Shown: positions 1 through 11,126, counted from the stretch's first letter. The stretch: DNA of 64,000 bases from Lucinisca nassula (GCA_963580285.1 CAUZLF010000719.1:496001-560000), one strand, 5' to 3'. Program-made: numbers and translations. Notes: generated by a model not told the origin, from the sequence alone.

Positions 1-1100
1 GATTGCTCTAGTGCCTACATTTATGGATGGATTTCAATACAACTTCACACAAATGTTTGGGTATTATGAAATATTGAGCGAGTTTGACTTTCAGGGTCCG
101 GGGCTGAAGGTCAAGGTCACTGTGGCTATTTTTAGAAAAAAACTTTATTATCGTTCTAGTGCCTACATTTATGGATAGATTTTAATATAACTTCACACAA
201 ATGTTAGGTATGATGATGTCTCGAGCGAATTTGAGTTTCAGGGTTCGGGGCTGAAGGTCAAGGTCACTGTTTCTTTTCTTAGAAAAACTTTGTGATCGCA
301 CTAGTGCCTATATTTATGGATGGATTTTAATATAACTTCACACAAATGTTAGGTATGATGATGTCTCGAGCGAGTTTGACTTTCAGGCTCGGGCTGAAGG
401 TCAAGGTCATTGTGGCTATTTTTAGAAAAACTTCGTCATTACTCTTGCGCCTTCATTTATTCATGAATTTTAATATAACTTCACACGAATGTTTGGTATG
501 GTGATATCTTGAGTGACTTTGAATTTCAGGTTCCGGGGCTGATGGTCAAGGTAACTGTGGCTATTTTTAGAAAAAAAAAACTTTGTGATCGCTCTGGTGC
601 CTACATTTATGGATGGCTTTTAATATAACTTCACACAAATGTTAGGTATGATGATTTTTCGAGCGAGATTGACTTTCAGGGTTCGGGGCTGAAGGTCAAG
701 GTTACTGTGGTTATTTTTTGAAAAAAAAAAACTTCGTCATTGCTCTTGCGCCTTCATTTATTGATGGATTTTAATATAACTTCACACAATTTTTTGATAT
801 GATGATAGTTCTAGTGACTTTGACTTTCAGGGCCAGGGGCTGAAGATCAAGGTCACTGTGGCTATTTTCTAGAAAAAATTGACCATTGCTCTAATGTCTA
901 CATTTATTGATGAATTTAAAGATAACTTTATACAAATGTTGAGTATGATCATATCTTGAGTCAGTTCAACTTTCAGGGTCTGAGGCTCAAGGTCAAGGCC
1001 ACTGTGGCTATTTCTAGAAAAAACTTTGTCATCACTCTTAAGTACCTACATTTATTGATGGATATAATGTAATTCTACACAAATGCTAGGCTAAGCTTTT
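1..1100. repeat. Tandem repeat, ~147 bp unit, about 7.5 copies
   Basis: The phrase 'tgcctacatttatgg' or a close variant recurs near positions 12, 160, 305, 449, 598, 748, 895 and 1042, spaced 144-150 bp. Each unit also has 'aacttcacacaaatgtt' and 'gctgaaggtcaaggtcac' and ends in an A run. Copies are clearly diverged, so the array is not recent. It probably continues beyond the left edge. It contains no gene. It resembles the core arrays of the Helitron-like elements elsewhere in the window, but neither terminus is visible. Confidence 0.9.
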
Positions 1101-1449
1101 TTAAAATTTGTGTTGCTCAAGGGGATGTGTATTGTCTGTTATTTTTTGTTAATCAAATATAGATTTCATTTTCTTTCCTTTTTTTCTTTCTTTTTTTAAA
1201 CAGTGGAAAGGCTTGACAACAGGATTAGGGGTACTTTTTGGTTCTCTTTCATTTGCTGCAGTCTGTTGAGCTGTTTTACAGAAGCATTTTTTTATAACAT
1301 GCCTTCATCCATCTTAGGCCCCCAAAGGCGAGCTATTTTGTCTTCTGACAACTCTTGTTTCTTTTTTGTGTGTGTGCGTGTGCGGGGGTACGGCCCTTTC
1401 AAGATAACTTAACTTCTTTCGAGCCAACCATAAATCAGAGGTGCGCGAA
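1101..1449. other. No recognisable gene or repeat
   Basis: T-rich sequence with a short GT-rich patch near 1370-1390. Short open frames here show no domain and no coding character. I see nothing functional. Confidence 0.5.
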
Positions 1450-1510
1450 ACCCTTTTTTTAGAACATATTTAACAGCTGATGTGTGGGAATGTGTGGCGG
1501 CGGTATAAAA

Positions 1511-1732
1511 AGTAGAAGTAAAACAAAGATCAGGAATTGATACAATTAACTTACTCCACCCATAAAAGACACCAAAGGGAAAGAAATACAAATATTAAGC
1601 GACCAGACCATAATGGAAACCTAAACAAAGGAAGGCCATAAGGACAGTTACTTTCCCACAAAATGGCCATATGGCCATCCAAAATTAAAAGACACAAGTG
1701 ATACACACAGTAAGTAACAAATAAATAAATCG
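1511..1732 (-). mobile_element. Penelope-like element, 3' fragment
   Basis: Begins with 'agtagaagtaaaacaaagat', the reverse complement of the 3' end shared by about twenty copies here, and continues into that 3' untranslated region. It interrupts a hammerhead repeat unit between 'ggcggtataaaa' and 'cctacatcatag'. Severe 5' truncation is as expected for target-primed reverse transcription. Confidence 0.85.
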
Positions 1733-1814
1733 CCTGTCCTACATCATAGTGTAGTTTATATTTTCTTGTCCTTGGGGATCATTGGTTCCATTGTGGTATT
1801 TTGAAAATATTTGA

Positions 1815-1860
1815 GGGTCACTGATGAAGCCTATTTGGCCGAAACTAACTAGTCTGGCCC
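1815..1860 (+). ncRNA. Hammerhead ribozyme, type I
   Basis: Stem I is GGGTCA (1815-1820) paired with TGGCCC (1855-1860). Core CTGATGA is at 1821-1827. Stem II (AGCC/GGCC, three good pairs plus one mismatch) leads into GAAA at 1841. Stem III is ACT/AGT with a four-base loop, and the cleavage triplet GTC ends at 1854. All core bases are present. Predicted to self-cleave after C1854. Confidence 0.85.
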
Positions 1861-2075
1861 AGAAAACATATACACTTCATATTTTCCAGTTCTGTGGTGT
1901 ATTTCTTGCTTCCAAAGGATAACCCTTTTGTAGAACATATTTAACGTCACTACAGCTGATGTGTTGGAATGTGTGGCGGCCGTAAAAAGTCTCCCTGTCC
2001 TACATCATAGTGTAATTTATAATTTCTAGTCCTTTGGGATCATTTATTCCATTTTGGAATTTTAAAAATATTTGA

Positions 2076-2121
2076 GGGTCACTGATGAGGCCTATTTGGC
2101 CGAAACTAGCTAGTCTGGCCC
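2076..2121 (+). ncRNA. Hammerhead ribozyme, type I
   Basis: GGGTCA (2076-2081), CTGATGA (2082-2088), stem II GGCC-TATTT-GGCC, GAAA from 2102, stem III ACT-AGCT-AGT, then C2115 and TGGCCC (2116-2121). Complete core with GTC at the cleavage site after 2115. Confidence 0.88.
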
Positions 2122-2402
2122 AGAAAACATGTACACTTCATATTTCCCAGTTATATGGTGTATTTCTTGCTTCCAAAGGATAAACCTTTTATAGATCATA
2201 TTTCCCAGAGATAAACCATCTGACACCGTTACCGGACTTGGCTCCGCAGTAAATAGTGATATCGAAGGCCATCTTCGTTAAAGATACCTTGTCCTTTCTA
2301 GTGAATTATGAGCTGTCAGCGCTCGGAGGACAGGTTTCTTTCAGCTGGAATAGCTTCGTTTATTTACCACATGTTTAAACTCATTTTTCTTTCTTTATCT
2401 AG

Positions 2403-2657
2403 GTAAACCATGCTGAGACTGCTTCTGCTGCTTTTGCCGTTTAATCTTATATACCTGAAGAACGAAGATGACTGGTTTCGTGAGCTGTCAGGTTATCACC
2501 AATGGACTTGTTCTAAGTCATGTAACATGGTTCTAGACGATTCGACCAGCTGTTGTGGATCTTGTGAGTGTGATCCAATGTGTAAAAAGCATGGCTCTTG
2601 TTGCTTATACCAGTATTCTAGCTTTGAAGATGCGTTAATGAACTCTAGAGAGACTAG
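2403..2657 (+). CDS. Receptor gene coding exon 1: signal peptide and somatomedin-B-like module
   Basis: ATG at 2410. A pyrimidine tract ending 'ctttatctag' precedes it at 2402, so a 5' UTR intron probably ends there. The exon ends at the donor AG|GTAAGA at 2657/2658, giving 82 codons plus two bases (phase 2). The protein starts with a hydrophobic leader (MLRLLLLLLPFNLIYL), a probable signal peptide. A cysteine-dense segment follows with SCC-x2-CECDPMCKKHGSCC, a spacing like the CxCDxxC...CC core of somatomedin B domains. The phase matches exon 2 (8986) exactly. Such modules at the N terminus of molluscan adhesion/Methuselah-like receptors are family knowledge; assignment to that class is inference. 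A secreted protein is the alternative. Confidence 0.72.
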
Positions 2658-3468
2658 GTAAGATTACAGGGATCACCCATGGTTTTACATGCACTAACAT
2701 TTACCGGCTCCCGAAGAAGCTGTTTGGACATGACACTGCTAAGCCAAGTATTCAAACATCTTTCGAGGGACCCGACAAGTCTTATTGCAATGAATTAACC
2801 ATGGTTGATCTGTGTTCTTGCATAACTTACGATTCTAACGCCAATGTTTGACAAAAAAGCCCCAAAACTCCATATAGACTCTTCAGATGCGATCGTAAAT
2901 CCAACATGGTGGCTAGTTTAGAACGCTGCTAACAATGCCATCAATTTCGCAATAACGTTCTGGCATCATCATAAAATTTAAAAAGGCTACATTCAGGGCA
3001 ACAACGCGACATCGTTCAACGTAACGTAAACAAACCAAGACCCATCTTGTGCTTTCAAAATTTCAAACCCAACTGACGCCTTTGCTAAAGGGATTTGAAT
3101 CAAACACAATAACTGACAGAACAAGGAAATTAGAAACGCATAACATGGTTCATAACATCCACAAGTATGTTTAGGTCGATTTTCTGAAAACAGCAGAAAC
3201 AAGAGCTGTCCCTTTAAGTGAGCAATGCCCTCGTTGAAGCCAATTTGAGGAAAAAAAGTGCGGACTAATCCACAAACCCACACACAAACCGACAAACAAA
3301 CGGACACTGCAAAAACTATATGCCCTCCTACGGGGGCATAAAATGTTAAAAGATGAGATCTTTTCCATAATTTAATCATAAGTCCATTGCAATACAGGAT
3401 GTAATATAAATAATTATACAAATTTTTTATGCATTGACTTATTACTAATAAAAACGACTTTGGGTTCG
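2658..3468. other. Intron sequence, no gene seen
   Basis: Intron 1 of the receptor gene. A minus-strand open frame of 142 codons at 2993-3421 has no recognisable domain and reads through low-complexity text ('cacaaacccacacacaaacc'). The part around 3200-3345 ('atgccctcctacgggggcat') looks like a decayed interspersed repeat, but I cannot assign it. Confidence 0.4.
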
Positions 3469-3562
3469 TGACTTCATGTTTGTGTTTCTTTCCCTTTGGT
3501 GTCTCTGATGGGAGTTGTGGGTTAATTGTATCGATTTCTTATCATTGCCTTCACTTCCATTT
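3469..3562 (+). mobile_element. Penelope-like 3'-end fragment
   Basis: Contains 'tttctttccctttggtgtct' and ends 'attgccttcacttccatttt', the shared 3' terminus. About 40 bp downstream, a second, inverted piece (3597-3650, 'gatcaggaaccgatacaatt') shows the same terminus on the minus strand, so two tiny fragments face each other. Confidence 0.75.
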
Positions 3563-3837
3563 TTACGTGCACTCCATATCTGCAATGAAAGATATACGTG
3601 AAGACAATGATCAGGAACCGATACAATTCATTCTATTCATCTCACTTTTCAGCACGCCACAAAACATATAACGTTTCATTAATAAAAGGAGCTGTGTGTA
3701 TCTATACGAGTTCTTATTAGCCCGGAATGGATATGCTACAAGGGTGGGAGTATAAAAAAGTTAACATAGTTGTGACAGTCGAGGATAGAAAATTTCACCC
3801 CGGGTACCACAGTCCTGTATCAAAAGGCCTACAAACG

Positions 3838-4150
3838 TCCCCCCCCCCCCCCGCCTAACGGGGCTTGAAGAATTATATGGGCTGCATGATGCTTCCACGC
3901 AGAGCTGGATCCGACCCGCACCCGAGTACTGGTAAACCGCTTAGGGAATCTAAGCCTGCCCAGGCAAAGCGGTGCGCACGAGTCGGACCGTCCATACTTA
4001 AAAACCCTATTGGTTCCATTGGGCGACATGGCTTGAGATGTCATTTCATCTCAATGCCGGGTAAAATTACCACAAAAAATGGAAGAACGTCTCCAAAATG
4101 TCTTTTACAGTGCGGACGGGGACGCTAAACCTCAAATCCAACAAACAAAC
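3838..4150 (-). repeat. Interspersed repeat X (~310 bp, SINE-like), copy 1
   Basis: Read on the minus strand it starts 'gatttgaggtttagcgtcc', then 'gacattttggagacgtt', 'gagatgaaatgacatctcaa', 'ccaatagggttt', and ends with 'agctctgcgtggaagcatca'. The same sequence occurs at about 4850 (-), 8657, 18942, 23237, 27077 and 53236 (+). I see no polymerase III A/B boxes and no terminal inverted repeats, so its class is unresolved. A poly-C run flanks it at 3839-3852. Confidence 0.75.
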
Positions 4151-4849
4151 GGGCGGGTTTTTCTGTCTGTCCCTTACAGCCATTTATCATATGATGTCGC
4201 GTCTGAGAGTGTAATAACGTCATGTAATATCTTCGATAATCAACTAGTGGATTAAATATGCAAAACTAGCTAGATACGTCCCGTAACGTTACATGTACGA
4301 CGTCCTTAACGACGTCGCGTTTACTAACGGCTGAATATTGGACATTTCATAAACAATCGTGAATTATATGCGTTTTAAATGTCATATGATAAATAGAAAC
4401 TGGCATTCGTGCACATGTATTATTGTATTTATTAAACTTGTTGAGGAAAAGGGATAAAATGCTCGGCACAGCCTCGCATTTTATCCCTTTTCCTCCACTC
4501 GTTTAATAAATTCAATAATACATGAACACTCATGTAAGATCCTCTATATATGATACTTTCTCGCAGACTGTTCTTTTCTGATAGAATCCGATCTTAACGA
4601 TGAATTATAGGACGCAGGATACAACCGTGCACAAAAAACAAGCAATATTTCAATTTTTATCCTGCCTTTAGTAAGATGCACGTTTTTATCCGAAAATAAT
4701 ATGTAGGATCTCCGTTAGGATGTGCAAGATAAGGAAGAACATACGAGCAGGACAACAATATGGCTTGATTGAATTTCGTTGACTTTGGCCTTGCCTAAGC
4801 CAACGTTGGGCTAAAGTTAATTTGTGCGAATGGAAACTCGGGACTTGTC
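4151..4849. other. Intron sequence with one fold-back element
   Basis: Apart from the fold-back at 4400-4533 I recognise nothing here. The minus-strand open frame ending at 4686 derives mostly from repeat X and is not a gene. Confidence 0.4.
4400..4533. repeat. Fold-back (inverted repeat) element with ~60 bp arms
   Basis: The left arm ends 'gaggaaaagggataaaatgc' and the right arm begins with its exact complement 'gcattttatcccttttcctc', separated by about 11 bases. Pairing continues outward through 'gtattattg.atttattaaac' and 'acatgtattattg' with a few mismatches. The transcript would form a hairpin of about 60 bp. Probably a MITE-like fold-back transposon; no target duplication is clear. Confidence 0.8.
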
Positions 4850-5150
4850 GGCGTCCGGCCATCGCGGCTTGAAGAAATAGATGGGCTGAACGATCTTCCA
4901 CGCAGAGCTTGAACCGACCGCACACGAGTACCAGTAAACCGCTCAGAGGATCTACGTCTGTCCAGGCAAAGCGGTGCGACTCGGACCGTCCATGCTTATA
5001 ACCCCTATTGGTTTCATTGGGCGACATGGCTAGAGATGTCATTTCACCTCAATGTCCGTTAAAAGTCCAACATCATTGGAATCAACGTCTCCAAAATGAC
5101 CTATACAGTGCTGACGGGGACGTTAAGCCTCAAATCAAACAAACAAAACC
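4850..5150 (-). repeat. Interspersed repeat X, copy 2
   Basis: Same landmarks as the copy at 3838-4150: 'cttccacgcagagct', 'taaaccgctcagaggatct', 'cctattggtttcattgggcg', 'gatgtcatttcacctcaatg'. Two same-orientation copies 1 kb apart could recombine. Confidence 0.75.
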
Positions 5151-5252
5151 AAAACTTGGGACTTGTTGTGTCAAACCTCTGGGAGTATATCATGAGACAT
5201 ATTTTAGAATTGATGCCCGTAATTTTTAGCAACAAAAGTGTTGAACAAATGT

Positions 5253-8200
5253 TTTTAGCTCACCTGTCACAAAGTGACGAGGTGAGCTTTTGGGATCACT
5301 TTTTGTCCGTCGTCCGTCGTGCGTGCGTCCGTGCGTCCGTACATGCGTCCGTCCGTAAACAATTTCAAATAAGAATATCTCTAAGACCCCATGGCCAATC
5401 TTGATCAAATTTCATGAGAAGCATCATCAGGTAGGGGGAAAGGCTGCATAAGGTTTTTGGGCTGATCAGATTGGAATTCTGGTTGCCATGGCAACATATA
5501 GCTCCCATAGACTTACAATGGAAAAAATTAAAATATCTTCTTCTCTGAAACCGTACGGCCCAGAGCTTAGATATTAAGCATGTATTAACGGCCAGTGGTC
5601 ACCTACATAATTCCTGCCAATCATGCCCCTGGGGTCCAAATTGGCCATGCCCCGGGGCCCCTTTGCTCCCATAGACTCATAATGGAACAAAAAGCTTCAA
5701 AAATCTTCTTTTCTAAAACCACAGGGCCCAGAGCTTAGATATTTAGCATGTAGCAATGGCAAGTGGTCACCTACATAATTCCTGCCAATCATGCCCCCGG
5801 GGTCCAAACGGGCCACGCCCCGGGGCCCTTTAGCTCCTATAGACTCATAATGGGAAAAAGCTTCAAAAATCTTCTTCTCTGAAACCACAGGGCCCAGAGC
5901 TGAGATATTTGGCATGTAGCAACGGCAAGTCGTCACCTTCATAATTCCTGCCAATCATGACCCCGGGGTCCAAACGGGCCACGCCCCGGGGCCCCTTAGC
6001 TCCCATATACTCATAATGGAAAAGAAGCTTCAAAAATCTTCATCTCTGAAACCACAGGGCCCAGAGCTTAGATATTTAGCATGTAGCAACGGCCAGTGGT
6101 CACCTACATAATTCCTGCCAATCATGCCCTTGGGTTCCAAATGGGCGAAGCTCCGGGGCCCCTTCGCTCCCATAGACTCAAAATGGAAAAAAAGCTTCAA
6201 AAATCTTCTTCTCGGAAACCACAGGGCCCAGAGCTTAGATATTTAGCATGTAGCAATGGCCAGTGGTCACCTATATAATTCCTGCCAATCATGCCCCTGG
6301 GTTCCAAATGGGCGACGCCCCGGGGCCCCTTCGCTCCCATAGACTCATAATGGAACAAAAAGCTTCAAAAATCTTCTTCTCAGAAACCACAGGGCCCAGA
6401 GCATAGATATTTAGCATGTAGCAACGGCAAACGGTCAACTACATAATTCCTGCCAATCATGCCCCTGGGGTCCAAACGGGCTACGCCCCGGGGCCCTTTA
6501 GCTCCTATAGTCGCATAATGGAAAAAAGTTTCAAAAATCTTCTTCTCTTAAACCACAGGGCCCAGAGCTGAGGTATTTGGCATGTAGCAACGGCAAGTGG
6601 TCACCTACATAAATCCTGCCAATCATGCCCCTAGAGTCCAAATGGGCCATGCCCTGGTGCCCCTTAGCTCCACTAGACTCATAATGGAAAAAAAAGCTTC
6701 AAAAATCTTCTTCTCTGAAACCACAGGGCCCAGAGTTTAGATATTTAGCATGTGGCAATGGCAATTGGTCACCTACATAATTCCTGCCAATCATGCCCCT
6801 GGGTTCCAAATGGGCCACGCGCCGGGGCCCCTTTGCTCCCATAGACTCATAATGGAAAAAAGCTTAAAAAATCTTCTCTTCTGAAACCACAGTGCCCAGA
6901 GCTTAGATATTTAGCACGTAGCAACAGCAAGTGGTCATCTACATAATTCCTGCCAGTCATGCCCCTGGGGTCCAAAAGGGCTATGCCCCGGGGCCCCTTA
7001 GCTCATATAGACTCATAATGGAAAAAAAAATCAAAAATCTTCTTCTCTGAAACCACAGGGCCACGAGCTTAGATATTTAGCAAGTAGCAATGGCAAGTGG
7101 TCACCTACATAAATCCTGCCAATTATGCCCCTAGGGTCCAAATGGGCCACGCCCCGGGGCCCCTTAGCTCGCATAGACTCTTAATGAAAAAAAAGCTTCA
7201 AAAATCTTCTTAACTGAAACCACAGGGCCCAAAATTTAGATACTTAGCATGTAGCAACAGCAATTGGTCACCTACATAATTCCTGCCAATCATGCCCCTG
7301 GGTTCCAAATGGGCCACGCACCGGTGCCCCTTTGCTCCCATAGACTCATAATGGAAAAAAGCTTAAAAATCTTCTTCTCTGAAACCACAGCGCCCAGAGC
7401 TTAGATATTTAGCAGGTAGCAACGGCAAGTGGTCATCTACATAATTCCTGCCAATTATGCCCCTGGGGTCCAAAAGGGCCAGGCCCCGGGGCCCCTTAGC
7501 TCCTATAGACTCATAATGGAAAAAAAACTTCAAAAATCTTCTTCTCTGAAACCACAGGGCCCAGAACTTAGATATTAAGCATGTAGCAATGGCAATTGGC
7601 CACCTACATAAATCCTGCCAATCATGCCCGTGGGGTCCAAATGGGCCACGCCCCTGGGCCCCTTAGCTCCCATAGACTCATAATGGAAAAAAGCTTCAAA
7701 AATCTTTTTCTCTGAAACCACAATGCACAGAGCTTAGATATTTAGCTTGTAACAATGTTAAGTAGTCACCTACATAAATCCTGCTAATCATGCTCCTGGG
7801 TTCCAAATGGGCCACACCCTATGACCCCCTTAGCTCCCATAGACTCATAACGGAAAAAAAAAATCAAAAATTTTATTCTCTGAAACCACAGGGCCCAGAG
7901 CTTAGATATTTAGCATGTAGCAACGCCAAGTGTTCACCTACATATTTCCTGTTAATCATGCCCCTGGGGTCCAAATGGGCTAGCCTCGGGGCCCCTTAGC
8001 TCCGATAGACTCATAATGGAAAAAAGCTTAAAAAATCTTCTTCTCAGAAACTGTGAAGCACAGAACTTAGATATTTAGTATCAAGCAACATAAAATAGCC
8101 AGCTACATAAATCCTGATAACCCTGCCCCTGGGGTCCAAATTGGCCACGCCCGAGCTCATCACCTCCAATAGACTTATAATGGAAAAAAACTTAAAAAAT

Positions 8201-8924
8201 CTTCTTCTATGAAACCATAAGGCCCAGAGCTTAGATTTTTAGTATGTAGCAACGTCAAGTGGCCACCTACATAAATCCTGCCAGTTATGCCCCTGGGATC
8301 CAAATTGGCCCCACCCCAGGGTTCTTTAGCTTCCATAGACTTACAATTGGAGAAACTTCAAAAATCTTCTTCTCTGAAACCACAGGGCCCTTATAATGAA
8401 AATAAAAAACAAACAAAAGAAAAAAACAACTTAAAATGGGGAAACAAAATTTTCAAAAATCTTCTTCTCTGAAACCATAAGTCCCAGAGCTTAGGTATTT
8501 AGCATGCAACAATGTCGAGTGGTCGCCTACATAAATCCTGCCAACCGTGCCCTTTGGGTCAAAATTGGCCAAGCCCCAGGGCTCATTATCTTCTAAAGAC
8601 TTATACTGGAAAAAACGTAAAAAAAGATCTTCTTTTCCAAAACCATAAGGCACAGATTTTGTTTGATTTGAGGTTTTACATCCCTGTCAACACTGTAAAG
8701 GTCATTTTGGAGATGTCTCTTCCAATTTTGTGGGACTTTTATCCGACATTGAGATGAAATTACATCTCAAGCCCTGTCGCCCAATGAAACCAATAGGGTT
8801 TACAAGCATGGACACCGCTTTGCCTGAGCTTAGATATTTAGTATGTAGCCATGTCAAGTGGTCTCCTACACTAATGATTTTCTTGTACACAGGTGAGCGA
8901 TATAGGGCCATTGGGCCCTCTTGT
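5253..8924 (+). mobile_element. Helitron/Helentron-like non-autonomous element (family 1), copy 1
   Basis: The left end carries a hairpin at 5257-5288 (AGCTCACCT ... AGGTGAGCT), then a GTCCGTCGTCCGTC tract. The body is about 17 tandem monomers of 166-168 bp ('cttctctgaaaccacagggc', 'cagagcttagatatttagca'). The right end has GGTGAGC, the complement of the left GCTCACC, then hairpin AGGGCC-ATTG-GGCCCT at 8904-8919 and CTTGT. This plan is known for bivalve Pearl/Helentron-associated elements. No protein is encoded; open frames across the monomers are artefacts. The right end stops 61 bp before receptor exon 2. Repeat X sits inside at 8657-8830. Confidence 0.85.
8657..8830 (+). repeat. Interspersed repeat X, copy 3 (partial)
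   Basis: 'tttgatttgaggttttacat', 'aaggtcattttggagatgtc', 'tgagatgaaattacatctca', 'ccaatagggtttacaagcat'. Inserted in the Helitron-like array, which resumes at 'gagcttagatatttagtatg'. Confidence 0.75.
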
Positions 8925-8985
8925 TATTTGTTGCGATTCAACCATATTTATTACTACCTTACTTGCTGTCCGTTATACCTTTCAG

Positions 8986-9688
8986 ATATGAATGTGTCAG
9001 AGCGCAGTTTCTTTCTGGAGCAGAAACGAATTATAATCGTGATTATTCATCCAGATATTGGATGGTAACAAGATGTGGCATTAAACACAAGGGAAAATTG
9101 CCAGTTGCAGAACTTTGCAACAATCCTGGCCTTTATGGTTCTGTAGAGTCTGTGGTCCCCGTTACCCTTATTTCTACCGGTGAAATTTTTAGAAATAAAT
9201 ATTGTGCTTTGTGTCATGGGATGGACATAGATAACAACATCATGTACTGGGAACTAGAAATTCACTCAAGCTATATATTTACTTTTCCTGACCCTAATTT
9301 TGTCGAGAAGATAAGATCTAGCCGAGGAAATATTTTCTTTAAACCACCAATAATAATTAACAAGAGGAAAGATTTATGTGTTCAACCAACTTACACAATC
9401 GGCAAATGCAACGTAACGGGGCTGTGGATTAAATACAATAAATACATAGAGCACGCCTGTCACTCATTCATAGATACCTACAACCACACATTCAAGAACT
9501 ATTTCTGCCATTTGTGCAACGGAGGTGCTGATTTTTATGGGGCTAGCCTCTGTCCTAAACTTTCCCGGACGGATGACGGAAAGGGACCGCCTAGATTTCG
9601 GGTGACCATCAATATTGATACTGTTTTGGGTTCTGAACACAATATCAAGCTTCGATGTGGAAGCAACCAATTTCATGATCAAAAGCAG
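8986..9688 (+). CDS. Receptor gene exon 2: cysteine-rich ectodomain
   Basis: Acceptor 'tatacctttcag' ends at 8985 and donor CAG|GTAAGC follows 9688. The first base completes the phase-2 codon left by exon 1; 234 codons follow, ending in phase 0. The peptide has about 13 cysteines in pairs such as RCG, LCNNPG, KYCALCHG, YFCHLCNGG and LCPKL. The motif NKYCALCHG resembles the conserved (N)KYCAxCxG stretch of large invertebrate Methuselah/adhesion-like receptor ectodomains (family knowledge). No membrane segment is present, so it is extracellular. The frame is fully open and the phases link it to exon 1 and to both exon 3 copies. The exact receptor class remains inference. Confidence 0.8.
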
Positions 9689-9978
9689 GTAAGCTTAGAC
9701 AGTCAATGATAAAACAAGATTAAGATACAGAATGTCTAACATGGAATCAATTTCGATTGAAGTACTGACTTCTTAGGTAATCAAGAGTATGTTTTATAAT
9801 TGATTATTGCATTTGTCAAGTAATCGATTACTGTCACTCAGTGACTATTTTTATCAAAATAATTATGCTAAATGATAATGTGTAGTTGCAAAAGTCTTAA
9901 AATTAACTGGTATTAATGGTTAAAGACACATTTTTTCTACATGAAAGGGGTGGCCTGTTTGGTTGTCTCCAATAAACC

Positions 9979-10258
9979 ATAACGCAAACACGCCTTTACA
10001 AATACATTGCCACCTTTATCGCCGAAAAAATGAAAATTTTATGATGAAAAAGTGTGATATTTTTCTTATTTCTGCTCAAAATATAGATATTGGGCACTCG
10101 TTAGAACCGCCTCATCGAGGCGGTTCTATTGAGTACCCACAATCTATATTTTAGAGCAGAAATAAGAAAAATAAGGTATACCCCCGGAAACCCCAGTTTT
10201 ACTGTATAAAAGTGGGGTTCAAGGGGGTCAAAATTATATAGGCATCTTTTCGTGATGA
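9979..10258. mobile_element. MITE family M, intact copy with 114-nt palindromic core
   Basis: Imperfect terminal inverted repeats, 'cataacgcaaacacgccttt' at left and 'ggcatcttttcgtgatg' at right. Better-preserved right ends elsewhere ('ggcgtgttttcgtgat', 12582) confirm the pairing. The core at 10059-10172 is a near-perfect palindrome running from 'atttttcttatttctgctc' to its complement, centred on 'gaaccgcctcatcgaggcgg'. There is no open frame. Other copies are at 11515-11705, 12421-12600 and 15616-15875. Confidence 0.75.
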
Positions 10259-10732
10259 ATTCCTTTAGACCATAGTGCACATCAAAGGCTTATCTTATCA
10301 AAGTGATTATGGGGTGTTTTGCAGTTAAGACTCTTTGAGAGGTATGTTCAAAAGGGTGCTTAAGGAGGAGAACTTGTGTGACAGAGATTGATTCCAACAA
10401 AATGTTCTTTTAAATTACTTATTTTTATTAAAAAGTAAAGAAAAATAAAAAAAAAACACTGACATGCATCGTTTCATTAACTCAACAGTGAAAAGAAGTA
10501 ATCAAACAACGTAAAGGTAAATTTATGAATTGATTATTTCAAAATTTAATCAATCAAGTAACATTTATTTATTTACTTACTTTTAATTTTTGAAAGTATG
10601 ACACACAAATCATATAATGTCTGAAAAACTAGCATTTTATAGTCTCAGTATAGATAAAACTATAAAATGTTTCTTGTTTTAGACTGTCAAATCAGAACAG
10701 TGAACCCTTTTAACCCCATTTTCTATACACTA
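10259..10732. other. AT-rich intron sequence, nothing recognised
   Basis: A/T-rich DNA with an A-run near 10445-10456. No coding potential or repeat I recognise. Confidence 0.4.
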
Positions 10733-10866
10733 AAACTTCACTACAGCTGGTGTGTGGGAATGTGTGGCGGCGGTAAAACGTCTCCCTGCCCTACATCATA
10801 GTGTAGATTATATTTTCTTGTCCTTTGGGATCATTGATTCCATTGTGGATTTTTGAAAATATCCGA

Positions 10867-10912
10867 GGGTCACTGATGAGGCCTAATTGGCCGAAACTAG
10901 CTAGTCTGGCCC
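10867..10912 (+). ncRNA. Hammerhead ribozyme, type I (trimer unit 1)
   Basis: GGGTCA / CTGATGA / GGCC-TAATT-GGCC / GAAA / ACT-AGCT-AGT / C / TGGCCC. Stem I has six pairs (one G-U), stem II four, stem III three. Cleavage predicted after C10906 in a GTC triplet. Confidence 0.92.
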
Positions 10913-11126
10913 AGAAAACATGTACACTCCATATTTTCACTTCTGTGGTGTATTCTTTGCTTCCAAAGGATAACCCTTTTATAGAACATATTTAACTTCA
11001 CTACAGCTGGTGTGTGGGAATGTGTGGCGGCGGTAAAACGTCTCCCTGCCCTACATCATAGTGTAGATTATATTTTCTTGTCCTTTGGGATTATTGATTC
11101 CATTGTGGATTTTTGAAAATATCCGA

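Larger units (their letters stand above)
1450..2204 (+). mobile_element. Retrozyme-like hammerhead repeat, two units, interrupted
   Basis: Two copies of the ~260 bp unit also seen at 10733-11514 and 38007-38462. Landmarks in order are 'agaacatattta', 'gtgtgggaatgtgtggcgg', 'cctacatcatagtgta', a hammerhead ribozyme, then 'ttccaaaggataa'. The first unit is split at about 1511-1732 by a minus-strand Penelope-like 3' fragment. It lies about 200 bp upstream of the first coding exon of the receptor gene. Its divergence from the 10.7 kb array suggests it is older. Confidence 0.85.

Noticed and set aside
2993..3421. 142-codon minus-strand frame as a small gene
   Set aside because: It reads through simple CA-rich sequence and a decayed repeat inside intron 1, and has no domain or plausible splice context.
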